Below, one piece after another: positions 1 to 8,113 of a stretch of DNA of 27,148 bases. The position numbers and the translations under genes were made by a program. The notes below the pieces were generated by a model. It searched no databases. It was not told where the DNA came from and saw only the letters and a list, made by a program, of their open reading frames with translations. The stretch's first letter is position 1, and the number at the start of each line of letters is the position of its first letter. Origin of the DNA: Candidatus Sabulitectum sp. (GTDB lineage: Bacteria; Fermentibacterota; Fermentibacteria; Fermentibacterales; Fermentibacteraceae); contig JAGLDB010000005.1 in the NCBI GenBank assembly GCA_023145935.1, forward strand, positions 1-27,148. Direction: 5' to 3'.

Positions 1-25
1 GCGTTAGCACGAAGAGATAATTATC

Positions 26-478
26 CTACCAATTTGGCAGAGCCTTTTTCTTCCAGAAATAGACCACACTATCCACTTCAGATCTAAGCTCAGGGGTAGA
101 TGCCGAAATAGACTGACCCTTCTTTTCCAGTTTTTTTAGGATCAGACCTAAAGCAATAACTATTGAATTAGGTACTATCACATAGAGAATGTCACCGAAC
201 CCCAGGATTCCTTTCTGGATGCCATAAGAAAAGATGAACACAGGAGTTCCCAGCAGAACTATCTGCAGGAGAGCTGCATACATCTGATGTTTAACGATCT
301 TCTTAAAGTGTTCCAGATCCTGCCCTGTTTCAATTCTCGGTGTTCCGGCCATGAATTTTTTCAGTTCTGTCATTAAAACAATACCGCTTACAAGCGACAG
401 GGATGGAAGACCTGCAAGGAGCGCAACTATTAATGAATAATTCAACTGTTTATCCCCTTTGCTGTTCCTGCTGTTCAT
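26..478 (-). CDS. Small membrane protein of unknown function, three predicted helices
   Basis: The 150-residue product has three hydrophobic stretches at about residues 14-37, 67-87 and 92-114, joined by charged loops, and a basic, aromatic C-terminus ending in LPNW. No signal peptide cleavage site or catalytic motif is visible and I do not recognise the family. The gene starts 9 bases after the stop codon of the APH-fold kinase gene upstream, so it is probably the last gene of a murI-kinase-membrane protein transcription unit. It ends in TAG only 25 bases from the window edge, so whether more genes follow cannot be seen. An inner-membrane location is inferred from hydrophobicity alone. Confidence 0.7.
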   Translation of the reverse strand: MNSRNSKGDKQLNYSLIVALLAGLPSLSLVSGIVLMTELKKFMAGTPRIETGQDLEHFKKIVKHQMYAALLQIVLLGTPVFIFSYGIQKGILGFGDILYVIVPNSIVIALGLILKKLEKKGQSISASTPELRSEVDSVVYFWKKKALPNW

Positions 479-487
479 TTGCCTCTA

Positions 488-1396
488 TCAGAACCAGTAG
501 TCACTTAACTCTTCAATACTGTTGATATGTACAGAATCAGGGAGAGTAGACATGAACCATTTCATGTTCGAGTATTTGTGCAGAAGAAGCATTCTCATTA
601 TTCCCCGAGAGTCTCTCTTGTATCCGTATGTATCAAGAAAGTGATTGAACAGACCCTTATCCCCGGCACTTATGAAGAGGCCGATAGAACAGAAATCATA
701 TTCCGGAACTGCGATCATCGATGGCTCGAAATCGATGAGCCCGGTGATATTGAAACCTCTGTTGCTTTCTTCTACGAAGAGGTGTTCCTGCATTATCTCG
801 GCGTGGCAGATAACAGATTCAGAGGAGTTCTCTATGGCATCTGTATCCCGGATGAATCTTGAAATATTCTCTGTCCATGCATTGCTCAGACCGGATTCTC
901 TGTGATTCTGAAGAAGATTAAGGGTCTGAGTATTTATGAAGTCTTTCCAGTCGGGCTTTCCAGTTGAGAACAGTTCACAGGGCAGAGAATGCAGCTCCTT
1001 CAGTATGTGAGCTATCTGAGCAATAATCCGCCTTTTCTCCCAGATTGAGATATCATTCCATACTGATTTCAGTGGAAATCCTTCCAGCTTCTGCATTATC
1101 AGGAAAGGAAGGCCATTGTAAATCCCCTTTGCAAAAAGCTCCGGAGTGGTAACAGTGAGCTTTCCATGAAGAGTTTCCAAGTATTCAGCTTCGTTATTAC
1201 AGAAGGACAATTCGTCTTGTGAGAACACTTTCACAATTTTATGCTCTTCAATTTCGTACAAAATTCTGGAACCTTCGTAAATGCGTTTTTCCTTGAAATT
1301 GAAAGAGTTGGATCTGCATATGTTCTCAACCAGTTCAGAGCATAACGCATCATCTTTCATCAAAATGCTGAACCGGGTTTTCGCAAGAGATTTCAC
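488..1396 (-). CDS. APH-fold phosphotransferase (aminoglycoside phosphotransferase-like kinase)
   Basis: This 302-residue protein has the two-lobed APH/choline-kinase pattern: an N-lobe lysine in the segment EEHKIVKVF (about 51-59), a hinge-like MQKLEGFPL segment (101-109), a Brenner-type catalytic loop at about 197-206 and a metal-binding aspartate in GLIDFEPS (D222). The catalytic loop reads HAEIMQEH, where the usual APH motif is HxDxxxxN, so the catalytic Asp is Glu (E200) and the metal-binding Asn is His (H205). I recall the same HxE...H form with a following DFEP in a branch of bacterial APH-like proteins, so it may be a genuine subfamily rather than a dead enzyme. The substrate is unknown; a small hydroxylated metabolite or antibiotic is possible. 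The start is GTG, directly abutting the TAA of murI, which implies translational coupling. Confidence 0.8.
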   Translation of the reverse strand: MKSLAKTRFSILMKDDALCSELVENICRSNSFNFKEKRIYEGSRILYEIEEHKIVKVFSQDELSFCNNEAEYLETLHGKLTVTTPELFAKGIYNGLPFLIMQKLEGFPLKSVWNDISIWEKRRIIAQIAHILKELHSLPCELFSTGKPDWKDFINTQTLNLLQNHRESGLSNAWTENISRFIRDTDAIENSSESVICHAEIMQEHLFVEESNRGFNITGLIDFEPSMIAVPEYDFCSIGLFISAGDKGLFNHFLDTYGYKRDSRGIMRMLLLHKYSNMKWFMSTLPDSVHINSIEELSDYWF

Positions 1397-2197
1397 TTAC
1401 GAACCATCTTTTACAGCAGAGCGTTTCAGGAGAGAGAAGAGGTATTCTGAAGTTTTCTGCTCCCATTTCATTGAACTGGTAGACAGGTATGAGAATGAGG
1501 AACAGTACTCACCTCCCGAAGGTGAAACAAGATCGAACACTCGATTTGCAACATACGGTCCCGATGAGACTGTTATTACATCCAGGTCCTTCTCAATAAG
1601 ATCTGCGATTAAAGGGTAGTGTGTACAACCCAGTATGAGATGACTCAGATCCAGGACTTTCAGTGGTTCAAGCTCTTTGTGCAGTTTTTCCATTAGAGAT
1701 TCATTCAGGCCTGTCTCCAGAATGCTCTCCACAATTGCAGCAAGCCCCGGCATGGAAACATGAAGAATACTTCCCGAGGGGTCTGTTCGCCGCTTTAACA
1801 TCTTGAATTTCTCAGATCTTCCTGTTAATTCTGTGGTAATTACAGCCGCTTTTCTGATATCTGCAGAATGCTCCCTATGGTTGAGAACATTTATGTAAGG
1901 CTCAACCCCTACAAATGGTGTATCCCGGTATTTTTTTCTCAACGGCTTAATGGCCGCTGCTGTGGCTGAATTGCAGGCGACTACAATAAGAGAACATCCC
2001 CGCTGAAGCAGCAATTCCGTAATAACCTGACTTCTATTAATAATCTCAGGATCTGTTTTTTTCCCGTATGGAGAAAAGGCATCATCGGAGATGTAGTCTA
2101 TTATCACAGATGGAACCTTCTCTATTATCCTGTGAAGAATTGAGAAGCCGCCTATCCCCGAGTCAAAGATCCCGATCCTGGTTTTTGGTTCGTTCAT
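1397..2197 (-). CDS. murI: Glutamate racemase
   Basis: The product (266 residues, usual length for the family) converts L-glutamate to D-glutamate for peptidoglycan synthesis in the cytoplasm. The N-terminus carries the racemase signature IGIFDSGIGG (8-17). The two catalytic cysteines are visible: C75 in VACNSATA and C191 in LGCTHYPL, the latter followed by the expected threonine-histidine. The SPYG motif, here FSPYGKK (41-47), is also present. The gene begins 96 bases after the preceding membrane-protein gene, enough for its own promoter, although I see no convincing one. It is followed without any gap by the APH-fold kinase gene (TAA then GTG). A peptidoglycan gene agrees with a diderm bacterium. 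Aspartate racemase is the main alternative, but the motif spacing is that of MurI. Confidence 0.95.
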   Translation of the reverse strand: MNEPKTRIGIFDSGIGGFSILHRIIEKVPSVIIDYISDDAFSPYGKKTDPEIINRSQVITELLLQRGCSLIVVACNSATAAAIKPLRKKYRDTPFVGVEPYINVLNHREHSADIRKAAVITTELTGRSEKFKMLKRRTDPSGSILHVSMPGLAAIVESILETGLNESLMEKLHKELEPLKVLDLSHLILGCTHYPLIADLIEKDLDVITVSSGPYVANRVFDLVSPSGGEYCSSFSYLSTSSMKWEQKTSEYLFSLLKRSAVKDGS

Positions 2198-2293
2198 TTT
2201 TTCCTGTTCAAAGATGAAGTTACCTTAATATGTATATGGAACCGCTTTTGCGCATAGTCCTTTCAACTTAGTGAAAATCTGCTGAAGAGTTGT

Positions 2294-2800
2294 CTACACT
2301 GTTTCTTCGCTGACAGTGATAGAGATGAGAGCAGCGAGCTCATCCGCCATTCTTCTCATTTCGTCGGGTTTCCGGGAAACACTCAGCAGATGGTTGGTCC
2401 CGTCCAGTGAGATCAGGGTTAGCATTGCCGCACTTCCGTGCATTGTTTTAAGAAGGATCTTTTGAATGGAATCGATATTCATGGTTCTTCTTTGAGTACC
2501 GGGTCTTTTGAAAGTAATTGTCCTTTCCATCTGGTTCACGGTTATTCCAGTACCTAACCCTGCTTTTCTTATGAACAAACCGATGAGATTTGCCAGTATG
2601 AAAATTCCCACGGCTATAATGATGTGTATGTTGTTCGTTGTTACACCCTTGCCGTTACCTTGCGATGTCTGATAGAAAACAAAACCAAAGATAACAAGAG
2701 GAATAATACCCATTGCAATTGCCATCACAGGCTTTCCTCCAGTGCCCATGTTTCCAACCTTCGCAAAGTACCTGCCGTTTTTTTCGCTGAAGAATTCCAC
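2294..2800 (-). CDS. Two-helix membrane protein with a PH-like C-terminal domain, unknown function
   Basis: The 168-residue product has two hydrophobic helices (about 24-43 and 57-77) close to the N-terminus. A soluble, strand-rich segment follows: residues about 82-150 alternate hydrophobic and polar positions and include ERTITFKRPGTQRRTMNI, which resembles the pattern of bacterial PH-like domains attached to membrane hairpins. No catalytic residues stand out. The gene follows the GHMP kinase gene by 23 bases, so it is likely the last member of the ferredoxin-AOR-kinase transcription unit. The fold suggestion is by pattern only; a structure prediction would decide it. Confidence 0.65.
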   Translation of the reverse strand: MEFFSEKNGRYFAKVGNMGTGGKPVMAIAMGIIPLVIFGFVFYQTSQGNGKGVTTNNIHIIIAVGIFILANLIGLFIRKAGLGTGITVNQMERTITFKRPGTQRRTMNIDSIQKILLKTMHGSAAMLTLISLDGTNHLLSVSRKPDEMRRMADELAALISITVSEETV

Positions 2801-2823
2801 GGTTATTCCTTTCCCCTGTCAAG

Positions 2824-3849
2824 TTACAGTGTAAGTTCGTAACACAAGACACCACTGTTATTTTCAAGAAAGTACCTCAGTTGTTTTCTTTCCCTATTTC
2901 CTTTACAGATGAACTGTGCGGTGCCGTCCCCCTGGGAGCCAACGCCCTTCCCGCCCCAGGTCAGGTTTTTCACTGCTTCATTCCGGAGTACCTGATGAAG
3001 CTTAGGGGCAGTGAGTTCGGAGGGGCAAAGCGGCGCAATCATCTCGTCAAAGATCGTCTGGGCTTCCTTCATCAATTTCCCCAGCTGCTTCGGGTCTCCA
3101 TTCTTTATCGCTCTGCATGCTTCACCTGTTATCCTGTGGTTTTCCTCTCCCAGAGCCTGCCTGATCATTGTGTTCCCGCTGGTGAAAGAGGCATTAAGAT
3201 CTTCCAGGATTCTACGTGTATTTTTTTCTGCCTGCAGGTCTACGATCAGGTAGTAAAGCGGTTCTCCGGTGTTCAGGGGTTCTGCAGTCATTTGATCGCC
3301 ATCAAATGTAAGCAGTACCTGGTTCTTGCCGTATGCACAAGCCTGGTCCATTCTTCCGCACAGAGAACCTGTAAGAAGTTCACCTCTGTAGGAAAAATCC
3401 ATTTCTTCCTCTTTTGAGAGGTTCAGGTCATGAATTCTGCTGAATGCTCTTGCTACCAGAACGCAGGTTGCTGCAGAGGAGGAAAGCCCCTTCTTGAGAG
3501 GCAGATCTCTTTTGTTGATATTCAGTCTGAGCCCAAGGTTCGGATATTTTTTCAGGATAATACTGGCAGTTCCTATTGCGTACGAATCAAAGATCCCCGA
3601 TGCAGCTACCTCATCCAGACGATCAAAATAGGATTGTTCCCGGCTGGTGGATCCATCAGGGAGGATTTGTGAAATGTGAAAACCCTCCACTGCTGGTTCA
3701 GCAGTGCCGTAGATTCCCTGATCCGTTCCTGCTATGATGCACTTTCCGGTCATTACAGTCTTATCGGTTTTTCTCTGTTCTCCCGCCCAGTCGGAATGTT
3801 CACCGAACAGGCAGAGTCTGCCGGGAATAAAGAGATCAATTTTTTTCAA
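2824..3849 (-). CDS. GHMP-family small-molecule (sugar) kinase
   Basis: All three GHMP kinase motifs are visible in 341 residues: motif 1 at the N-terminus (PGRLCLFGEHSDW, 9-21), the phosphate-binding glycine/serine loop (LPLKKGLSSSAA, 116-127) and the C-terminal glycine motif (GGKGVGSQGDGTAQF, 299-313). GRMDQACAYG (165-174) matches the region of the catalytic aspartate in galactokinase-like members. The GEHSDW start resembles the galactokinase/L-arabinokinase motif GEHxD more than mevalonate or homoserine kinase, so a sugar 1-kinase is the best guess; the exact substrate is unknown. The first 14 bases overlap the end of the AOR gene, implying translational coupling to an oxidoreductase with no obvious metabolic link. 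Confidence 0.85.
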   Translation of the reverse strand: MKKIDLFIPGRLCLFGEHSDWAGEQRKTDKTVMTGKCIIAGTDQGIYGTAEPAVEGFHISQILPDGSTSREQSYFDRLDEVAASGIFDSYAIGTASIILKKYPNLGLRLNINKRDLPLKKGLSSSAATCVLVARAFSRIHDLNLSKEEEMDFSYRGELLTGSLCGRMDQACAYGKNQVLLTFDGDQMTAEPLNTGEPLYYLIVDLQAEKNTRRILEDLNASFTSGNTMIRQALGEENHRITGEACRAIKNGDPKQLGKLMKEAQTIFDEMIAPLCPSELTAPKLHQVLRNEAVKNLTWGGKGVGSQGDGTAQFICKGNRERKQLRYFLENNSGVLCYELTL

Positions 3850-5812
3850 CTATCTTATCTCCCAGTTCTTCCGCTTCTTTTTCAAGGGAGAACTTTTTCA
3901 GAGTTTCCAGTGTTGGTCTTCCTGTTTTTATTTCCCATCCTCTGAGGGTGTAGTATTCATCCATTACTTTCTTGAACTTTTCCGGATCCATTGCGATTTT
4001 ATGGCCGATAAGGGGATTTGTCTGCTGCTCAGTTTTCTCAAAGTACGGAATCACAGATTCATCATCTGCTCTTGATCTGCCCCAATTCCTGACCAGCAAA
4101 GCTCTTTCCAGTTGAATTACTCTCTCTGAAGCATGTTCCAGATCCGTGTCGCTCCACGGGATACCTGTGAGGGATGTGAACATGTGTCTCTCGAACGATG
4201 GACCTTCCATGTTGCCTGCTCTGGCAAAATTGTCCTCTGTTTTCAGAGAGTATATCCTGGGAAATATCTGATCACATACTGTGAGGGAATCTTTCATCAC
4301 AGATCTCTGACCGTGCCACCATCCGGGGAAAGCTTTTCCTGTGTATCCGCTCACAGGATCGGCACAGGCTTCTGATCCATACACCCTGGCAGATACTTTC
4401 TTGATTCTCTCCCAGTCAAGACCAAGCTCAGGAGAACATATCCTGCTCCATCCCATGATGTTCTGGCCGTAACCGTGAGCACTTGAGATGGGGTCACGGG
4501 TGTCAACTGCCCACTGAAGAGCACTTACTACCCAGTACGGGAAGAATACATAGTTGATCCGGTCTCCGTGACCGTCCCAGTGGCCTGCATATCCCCATGC
4601 AGGGAACAGCTCTTTCACTCTGTCTTCTCCGATTCCCAGGATCTTGCTGGCTCTTACTGTGCCCTCTGAAAGAGCAGAACGGAATTCACCCTCTCTTCTG
4701 GATATACCTCTCAGCAGAAATGCCCAGAACTCGGGACTGTCCAGATCTATCTTCATACCGTCAATCCTGGTAAGTATCCCATCTTTCTTCAGAAAACGGA
4801 GCCAGGGGATTATCCCTACAAGAATCTCCCAGTGGTTCAGCCCCAGATCGTTTGCCATCTGTCCGATCTCAAATCCTGCTTCAAAGCCCAGCTTCCAGTT
4901 GTAGAAGCTGTTTTGAAGTCCGGGGAAGAGCCCCGCAATGCAGTCAACCTGTCCGGAAAGTATCTTTCCTCTCTGCAGAACAGCAGGAACAGTAGTGTAG
5001 AATCTGGCATCATAGCACTTTACTGCACATCCCTGTGTACACGCCTGGTAGCGTTGCCCAAACTTTTTTACCTTTTCTTTATCAAGCTTTTCTGTATGGG
5101 GCCACCCGTGGGATCCGTGAGCTTCATTTCTTACAAGTCGACAGATTTCTGTAAATTTTTCCGGTTCCGCAACCTCCAGTGAAAGAGTTCCGTGAACCGC
5201 AATGGCCTTTAGATTCTTGGAGCCCATAACAGCTCCGTATCCTCCCTGCCCCGAAGCACTCTCTGTTTCAGTAGCAGCTATTGCAATGCGAACCCTGTTT
5301 TCTCCCGCAGGGCCTATGGAAAAGACCCTCCAGCCTTTTCCGTACTGCTCCATGATCCTTTTCTGCGAGGAATAGATTCCCATTCCCCATAGATCACCGG
5401 CATCTTCAATTGTGCAGGACCTGTTCTCTATCTTCAGAAAGACAGGACTGGCAGCTCTTCCAGTAATAATTATTCCATCAAAGCCGGCATATTTTAATTC
5501 CGATCCCCAGTGACCTCCAAAGGATGATCGTGAATACCATTCCACAGGATATCCCTGAGCGGAGATACCTGACACAGTTGTTCGTCCGGAGAACGGAGCA
5601 GCGGTTCCAGTAAGAGAACCTGTGAGAATTATCAGCGGGCTTGAAGGATCAAAGGCGCCTGTTCCCGGCGGGATCTCATCCCAGGCTATCCTTGCAGCCA
5701 TAGCCCTGCCGCCGTACCAGTCCGGCAGGTAATCCATTGTGTTCTGCTGGTCTATTGATCCTGTGGTAAGATTTACTCTGAGCAGCTTTCCAGCATAACC
5801 GCCATATTTCAT
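3836..5812 (-). CDS. Aldehyde:ferredoxin oxidoreductase family, tungsten/molybdopterin enzyme
   Basis: The 658-residue protein has the AOR layout: an N-terminal pterin-binding domain beginning GYAGKLLRVNLTTG (5-18), the FGGHWG segment (98-103) and the ASGQGGYGAVMGSKNLKAI stretch (187-205), both typical of the family, then the cluster-binding domains. Cysteines C258, C262 and C266 followed by C513 are candidates for the [4Fe-4S] ligands. The first three are spaced CX3CX3C, where the classical Pyrococcus enzyme has CX2CX3C. The family oxidises aldehydes to carboxylates in the cytoplasm and passes electrons to ferredoxin. The four-cluster ferredoxin gene ends 3 bases upstream, the same pairing as in YdhV/YdhY-type systems. 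The aldehyde and the choice of W or Mo cannot be read from the sequence. The start ATG sits directly after the ferredoxin stop. Confidence 0.92.
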   Translation of the reverse strand: MKYGGYAGKLLRVNLTTGSIDQQNTMDYLPDWYGGRAMAARIAWDEIPPGTGAFDPSSPLIILTGSLTGTAAPFSGRTTVSGISAQGYPVEWYSRSSFGGHWGSELKYAGFDGIIITGRAASPVFLKIENRSCTIEDAGDLWGMGIYSSQKRIMEQYGKGWRVFSIGPAGENRVRIAIAATETESASGQGGYGAVMGSKNLKAIAVHGTLSLEVAEPEKFTEICRLVRNEAHGSHGWPHTEKLDKEKVKKFGQRYQACTQGCAVKCYDARFYTTVPAVLQRGKILSGQVDCIAGLFPGLQNSFYNWKLGFEAGFEIGQMANDLGLNHWEILVGIIPWLRFLKKDGILTRIDGMKIDLDSPEFWAFLLRGISRREGEFRSALSEGTVRASKILGIGEDRVKELFPAWGYAGHWDGHGDRINYVFFPYWVVSALQWAVDTRDPISSAHGYGQNIMGWSRICSPELGLDWERIKKVSARVYGSEACADPVSGYTGKAFPGWWHGQRSVMKDSLTVCDQIFPRIYSLKTEDNFARAGNMEGPSFERHMFTSLTGIPWSDTDLEHASERVIQLERALLVRNWGRSRADDESVIPYFEKTEQQTNPLIGHKIAMDPEKFKKVMDEYYTLRGWEIKTGRPTLETLKKFSLEKEAEELGDKIVEKN

Positions 5813-5815
5813 TAT

Positions 5816-6217
5816 CTATCTTTCTCCTACTGTGATTGCATTGAATGCACAGGCTTCTGCGCAGGCGGGTTTGCCAGCGCAGAGATCGCATTTGAGAGGC
5901 GCTTTTCCCCTCAGAAACATTGCTCCGTACGGACAAGCTGAAATGCAATTTCCGCACATTATACAGAGATCATAGTTTATTATCCATGCCCCTGTGTGCT
6001 TGTCTTTGAATATGGCTTCAGTGGGACAGGCCGCCCTGCACATGGGATATTCGCACTGCCTGCAGTAAGTGACAGAGTTGATCCCGGAAAAGAGTTCCAG
6101 GTTTATTCGTATGGCTGATGCTGATCTGTCATGTATGCCCAGGTGAACAAGGGCACAGACAGTCTGACAGTTCATGCATCCTGTACACAGATCGGATTTT
6201 ACCGTCAGTTCTACCAT
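5816..6217 (-). CDS. Four-cluster 4Fe-4S ferredoxin subunit (HycB/NrfC/YdhY-like)
   Basis: The 133-residue protein contains sixteen cysteines in four groups, enough for four [4Fe-4S] clusters: CTGCMNCQTVC near residue 11, CRQCEYPMCRAACP in the middle, CIMCGNCISACP and the final CDLCAGKPACAEAC. This is the polyferredoxin type that carries electrons for molybdenum or tungsten oxidoreductases. There is no Tat or Sec signal, so it should be cytoplasmic, as the neighbouring AOR would require. It is the first gene of the unit and lies 3 bases before AOR. It probably accepts electrons from AOR and hands them to soluble ferredoxin or a membrane partner. The pairing is seen; the electron route is inferred. 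Confidence 0.92.
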   Translation of the reverse strand: MVELTVKSDLCTGCMNCQTVCALVHLGIHDRSASAIRINLELFSGINSVTYCRQCEYPMCRAACPTEAIFKDKHTGAWIINYDLCIMCGNCISACPYGAMFLRGKAPLKCDLCAGKPACAEACAFNAITVGER

Positions 6218-6248
6218 ATATGCCTTTCTCTGTTTTCAACACAAAATG

Positions 6249-6271
6249 GGTACTGTGTACCGTAGTGTCAA
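6249..6271 (-). promoter_or_regulatory. Candidate promoter and operator for the ferredoxin-AOR operon
   Basis: On the minus strand a perfect -35 hexamer TTGACA lies at 6266-6271. The matching -10 at 17-18 bases is weak (CATTTT). Within the spacer is a perfect inverted repeat, GGTAC-TGT-GTACC on the plus strand (6249-6261), positioned where a repressor could block polymerase. It lies 32-54 bases before the ferredoxin start in the 147-base divergent gap with the YgjP-like gene. The weak -10 keeps confidence low. Confidence 0.4.
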
Positions 6272-6364
6272 GTAACTGGCAGGCTTTCCGTTATTCTGCT
6301 ATTATCACCGCCTGCTTAAAACCAGTTTTCAGACAGATTAAATTTGTAACAGGTGGTAAGAGAA

Positions 6365-7036
6365 ATGGATATTTACGATCAAGCGGGATACTCGGTAAGA
6401 CTCAGCAGGAGAGCCTGCAGGGTAAGTATCAGTGTCTCTCCTGGAAGAGTTTCAGTTACTGCTCCTCCAGGGACGGATCGTGAATTCATTCATGCGTTTG
6501 TTGCAAGCAGAGAAAACTGGATAAAAGAGAAGCTTGCATTATTTAATGGCTGTCGCGGACCTCTGCCACTGACTGAGATCAAGGATGGAACAGTTTTGTG
6601 GCTTTTCGGTAAAGAAGTTTCTCTGCAGCAGGTTAGAAACCAGGTTTATCCTGCTCTTCAGGGTGACAGGTTGCTTCTGGAATCGGAATGGTTTTCCGGT
6701 GACAGACTGTTCGAATGGCTTGACAGTCAACTTTTTCAGGTGGTGACTTCATTTGCACACAGTTATTCAGAGAAAACAGGAGTGAGTCCTGAGCGGATAA
6801 GACTCGGTAATGCCAGAACCAGATGGGGAAGTTGTAATGCAGGGGGAGTTGTAATGATGAACAGAAAACTTGTCCATGCCCCTTTGAATGTCATCGAATA
6901 TGTACTTATACACGAACTGGTTCATCTTCGACACAGAAACCACTCTCGACTATTCTGGAGTACATTAGAACAATATCTTGGAGAAGTGAAGTCGCAGAAA
7001 AAATGGCTGAGATTGCAGGGAGCTTGCCTGATCTGA
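6365..7036 (+). CDS. YgjP-like (DUF45/M48-type) zinc metallopeptidase-like protein
   Basis: The protein carries the zinc motif HELVH (183-187) followed by RHRNHSRLFW, the arrangement of the YgjP/DUF45 family, and the family's upstream TRWGSC motif (152-157). H183, H187 and the downstream histidine (193) are the likely metal ligands and E184 the general base. Length (223 residues) is normal. I chose ATG 6365 because AGGTGG at 6351-6356 is 8 bases upstream; an in-frame GTG at 6353 would overlap that ribosome-binding site. The protein has no signal peptide, so it is probably cytoplasmic. Its cellular role is not known; in other bacteria the gene is sometimes near restriction or UTP-related genes, which is not so here. 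It is transcribed alone and diverges from the ferredoxin-AOR operon. Confidence 0.88.
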   Translation: MDIYDQAGYSVRLSRRACRVSISVSPGRVSVTAPPGTDREFIHAFVASRENWIKEKLALFNGCRGPLPLTEIKDGTVLWLFGKEVSLQQVRNQVYPALQGDRLLLESEWFSGDRLFEWLDSQLFQVVTSFAHSYSEKTGVSPERIRLGNARTRWGSCNAGGVVMMNRKLVHAPLNVIEYVLIHELVHLRHRNHSRLFWSTLEQYLGEVKSQKKWLRLQGACLI

Positions 7037-7486
7037 CAGGAAAGTCAGGAGAAAAAAGGGTATACAAACAGTTGCTATGGTAGCTCTGGTAATTTGTGGT
7101 GATAGAATTAAGGCTGTCCAGGCTGACTGCTGCGACAGCGTTTCTCCAGGTGTTTGAACCGTAAAGAAGTCAAATTGAAAAAAATCTTCCCTTTTTAACA
7201 TGGAACCAAAAGCAAACACATGGTTACTTTGTCGAAGAACTATCACATACGAATCTGCTGGTCTGTCCGGCGGTGGAGAATAGTGAACAGTGCTTCTAAT
7301 GCCAGGGAGGCTGTAGTCAGCAGAAAGAGCGCAAGAAGAATGGAGATTTTCATTTTTCACCTCTTAGAAAAAAGATGCATGTGCGGACACTGTAACACAC
7401 TAAAACAGCACGAAAAGACTTAATGGCAGTGATGGACAGCTAGTCTTATGTTACGAGTTGGCAATTTTACAAACTGGAGAAGCTTA
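7037..7486. other. 450-base stretch without a convincing long gene
   Basis: Between the YgjP-like gene and the broken secreted-protein gene there is no long reading frame with recognisable protein character. The only item worth naming is a 36-codon minus-strand frame with a signal-peptide-like start (7243-7353). A ribosome-binding site (GGAGAAG) lies just before the ATG at 7487. I see no terminator hairpin after the YgjP-like gene. Confidence 0.5.
7243..7353 (-). CDS. Possible tiny secreted or membrane peptide, or remnant of a secreted-protein gene
   Basis: A 36-codon frame begins with the 19-residue hydrophobic stretch MKISILLALFLLTTASLAL, a textbook signal sequence, and continues with a polar tail ending in TDQQIRM. 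AGAGGTG lies a few bases upstream of the ATG, a good ribosome-binding site. Beyond the stop a different frame stays open for another 200 bases toward the YgjP-like gene, so this could equally be the start of a decayed secreted protein with a frameshift. No homologue is recognised. Confidence 0.3.
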   Translation of the reverse strand: MKISILLALFLLTTASLALEALFTILHRRTDQQIRM

Positions 7487-8113
7487 ATGAAAAAAATTAT
7501 CGCAGTATTTGTTCTGCTCAGCGGCTTTGCTGTTGCAGGGGAAATAGAGATAGGGTCTCCTGATTTTGAGTCTCTTAATCCATTCTGTCATTGAAACGGT
7601 GATGCAAGACGCCATCAGGTGATGGTAACAGCTGAAGACATGGGCGGAATTCCTTTAGAGATAACCGCATTGGGATTCATGCCTTCAGAGTATTCAGAAA
7701 AAACAGGCTCCTACCAGGAGTTCACCCTTTCCCTTGGGTATACCGATCTTGATGAACTTACAATGAAATTTAATATGAATTGGAGTTCAGCCCCTACGCA
7801 GGTGTTTTATGATCCTCAAGTGGATCTCACGAATGTAACTGGCGGTCAGTGGATCATATTCGAATTCAGTGAGATCTTTTCTTACGACGGGTCATCCACT
7901 CTTCTCTACGAGTTGTCATGGGACGGACCTGTTGATCCCCCTGACAGCAGAATTTATTCCATGAACTGGGAGGATTCCGGTAACAGTGCTCTTGTGGGGT
8001 ACTCACCTGATTCCACATCAGGTTATCTCACAACAGCCGTTCCCAACCTTCTGTTTGTAACCACCCAGGCTCTGGAAGCACAAACCTTCGGGTCGATTAA
8101 GAATTCTTTCTAA
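7487..8113 (+). pseudogene. Secreted beta-sandwich-type protein interrupted by an in-frame TGA
   Basis: From ATG 7487, preceded by GGAGAAG, the frame encodes a signal peptide (MKKIIAVFVLLSGFAVAG) and a mature start, then hits TGA at 7592-7594 (codon 36). It continues in the same frame for 172 more codons to TAA at 8113. The reading PFCH-stop-NGDARRHQ matches, as I recall it, the opening of secreted proteins in related candidate phyla, where an aromatic residue usually sits near this point. A Trp TGG-to-TGA change is therefore a simple explanation. The C-terminus (ALEAQTFGSIKNSF) looks like a conserved tail motif and lies in the copy-A repeat, overlapping the convergent methyltransferase fragment. 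Alternatives are sequencing error or internal initiation at 7619, which would lose the signal peptide. Function is unknown. Confidence 0.6.

Noticed and set aside
3836..3849. Several gene pairs overlap by exactly 14 bases (AOR/kinase, meaB/mce, toxin/antitoxin, restored mazE/mazF)
   Set aside because: Overlaps of this frame-class and length are common in compact bacterial operons, so the coincidence needs no special explanation.
7592..7630. Possible selenocysteine insertion: a short hairpin (TGATG/CATCA) lies just after the in-frame TGA
   Set aside because: The stem is five pairs with a loop unlike bacterial SECIS loops, the protein is a structural secreted domain with no redox site, and a simple Trp nonsense change explains the TGA.
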